From: Nocardioides sp.
Lineage (GTDB): Bacteria; Actinomycetota; Actinomycetes; Propionibacteriales; Nocardioidaceae
DNA length: 57,690 bases
Reading direction: 5' to 3'
Assembly: GCF_016462705.1 (NCBI RefSeq)
Contig: NZ_JAEMSS010000002.1
Span: 1 to 57,690 of the forward strand
Below are positions 56,566 through 57,690 of the stretch, piece after piece. Position 1 is the stretch's first letter; the number at the start of each line of letters is the position of its first letter. The translations under genes were made by a program, and so were the position numbers. The notes beneath the pieces are model-generated. The model searched no databases. It saw only the letters and a list, made by a program, of their open reading frames with translations, and was not told the origin of the DNA.

Positions 56566-56649
56566 TGCGCGAGGGGGGAGTTGAACCCCCACGTCCTTTC
56601 GGACACACGGACCTGAACCGTGCGCGTCTGCCTATTCCGCCACTCGCGC
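56566..56649 (-). tRNA. tRNA-Leu (anticodon CAG)
   Basis: GCGCGAGTGGCGGAATAGGCAGACGCGCACGGTTCAGGTCCGTGTGTCCGAAAGGACGTGGGGGTTCAACTCCCCCCTCGCGCA folds as class II tRNA with long variable arm. Confidence 0.95.
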
Positions 56650-56847
56650 GTGAAGCCAGGCAAGGTTAGCCCAGGGCCCGGACGGGCAACAAAAGACGGC
56701 CGAACCCCCGATCGCCGTGGTCTGCGTCATGCCTGCGGCCACGGGTACAGGGTTGGACGGGCCCGCCCCGATACAGTCGGGACGTTCCCGCCACCGTGCG
56801 GCGCTCAGGCCTGCCATCACCACCACCGACCCGGGGAAGGAGGCGAC

Positions 56848-57594
56848 GTGGGCGGACTCCAACGATTCGAGCAGCGGCTCGAGAGCATGATCTCCGGCGC
56901 GTTCGCCCGTGCCTTCCGCTCGGCGGTCCAGCCCGTCGAGATCGCCGCCGCCCTCCAGCGCGAGTGCGACAACAACGCGCAGATCCTGTCCCGCGAGCGC
57001 CGGATGGTGCCCAACGACTTCCACGTCGAGCTCAGCACCAGCGACCTCGAGCGGCTGGCGCCGTACGACACCGCGCTGGCCGACGAGCTGACCCACCAGG
57101 TGCAGGACCACGCCGACGCCCAGGGCTACGTGTTCCCCGGTCCGATCGCGATCGAGTTCGAGCCGGCCGAGGACCTGGTGACCGGGCGGTTCCGGATCCG
57201 CAGCCGGGCCCAGGCCCGGGTGCAGAGCAACGCCACGCACACCCAGGTACGCCGCGCGCGGGCCGTGCTCGAGATCAACAACACCAAGCACCCGCTCACG
57301 CCGCCCGGCCTGGTGGTCGGCCGGGGCACCGAGGCCGACGTCCGGATCAACGACCCCGGCGTCAGCCGCCGGCACGTCGAGTTCGAGGTCCACAGCGTCA
57401 CGACGGCCTCCGGCGCCCGCGACCTGCGCATCGAGGCCAAGGACCTCGGGTCGACCAACGGGATCCTCATCGACGGCCACAAGGTCACCCGGGCCGGAGT
57501 CCGCGACGGCAGCGTGGTCCGGGTCGGCAACACCACCATGACGGTCCGGATGGGCGAGGACGTGGACGACGGCCTGGGGGATGCCGATGTCTGA
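56848..57594 (+). CDS. fhaA: DUF3662 + FHA domain protein FhaA
   Basis: GGLQRFEQRLESMISGAFARAFRSAVQPVEIAAALQRE; FHA GRGTEADVRINDPGVSRRHVEFEV, DLGSTNGILIDG; GTG start. Confidence 0.94.
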   Translation: MGGLQRFEQRLESMISGAFARAFRSAVQPVEIAAALQRECDNNAQILSRERRMVPNDFHVELSTSDLERLAPYDTALADELTHQVQDHADAQGYVFPGPIAIEFEPAEDLVTGRFRIRSRAQARVQSNATHTQVRRARAVLEINNTKHPLTPPGLVVGRGTEADVRINDPGVSRRHVEFEVHSVTTASGARDLRIEAKDLGSTNGILIDGHKVTRAGVRDGSVVRVGNTTMTVRMGEDVDDGLGDADV

Positions 57595-57690
57595 GCTGAC
57601 CCTGTTCCTGATCCGGATCGCCTACCTCGCCATCCTCTGGATCTTCGTGCTGTCGGCGATCTCGGTCATCCGCTCGGACATGTTCGGTGC
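57587..57690 (+). CDS. fhaB: FhaB-like FHA/TM protein, N-terminal fragment (continues beyond window)
   Basis: MSELTLFLIRIAYLAILWIFVLSAISVIRSDMFG, overlapping the 3' end of fhaA. Confidence 0.8.
   Translation, partial: MSELTLFLIRIAYLAILWIFVLSAISVIRSDMFG

Noticed and set aside
1-57690. Frequent GGCGTACGCC-like motif (for example near 2535, 4189, 8873, 14318)
   Set aside because: Mostly in-frame Ala-Tyr-Ala or Arg-Thr-Pro codons; looks over-represented but I cannot compute expectation. A k-mer enrichment test against a codon-shuffled genome would decide.
1-57690. CRISPR arrays, prophage or toxin-antitoxin modules
   Set aside because: No direct-repeat/spacer pattern, phage structural gene or recognisable TA pair seen on either strand.

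Overview
High-GC actinobacterial chromosomal window. Codon bias, HtaA/Hmu heme uptake, alkB-rubredoxin and fhaA/fhaB content suggest a Nocardioides-like Propionibacteriales member; this taxonomic placement is inference. I resolve about 60 protein genes plus one tRNA-Leu(CAG). I see no rRNA, no CRISPR array and no transposase or integrase. Main blocks: (1) heme-uptake locus (HtaA-like surface protein, secreted anchored protein, hmuVUT) divergent from heme oxygenase, with an IdeR/DtxR-type iron box between them; (2) MFS/MarR and MerR/aldo-keto reductase modules; (3) a translationally coupled carrier-protein operon (ACP, AMP-ligase, SGNH-like protein, AcpS, second ACP, asparagine-synthase amidotransferase, NadE-like protein) divergent from a left-handed-beta-helix acyltransferase, which is the best candidate for an under-described pathway; (4) tandem collagen-like secreted proteins; (5) PlsB-like acyltransferase, CspA, M13 peptidase; (6) P1B-type ATPase with a C-terminal hemerythrin-like domain; (7) alkane hydroxylase AlkB-rubredoxin fusion with ferredoxin and TetR; (8) drug-type ABC transporter whose two genes are separated by a long inverted-repeat (MITE-like) element; (9) ppgK, MMPL/MarR, malic enzyme and glutathione peroxidase; (10) a terC-baeRF (eRF1-like) operon preceded by a probable yybP-ykoY Mn riboswitch whose 3' P1 strand can pair with the terC Shine-Dalgarno; (11) tRNA-Leu and fhaA/fhaB at the right edge. 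No searches were run. Family calls come from reading the supplied translations and motifs.
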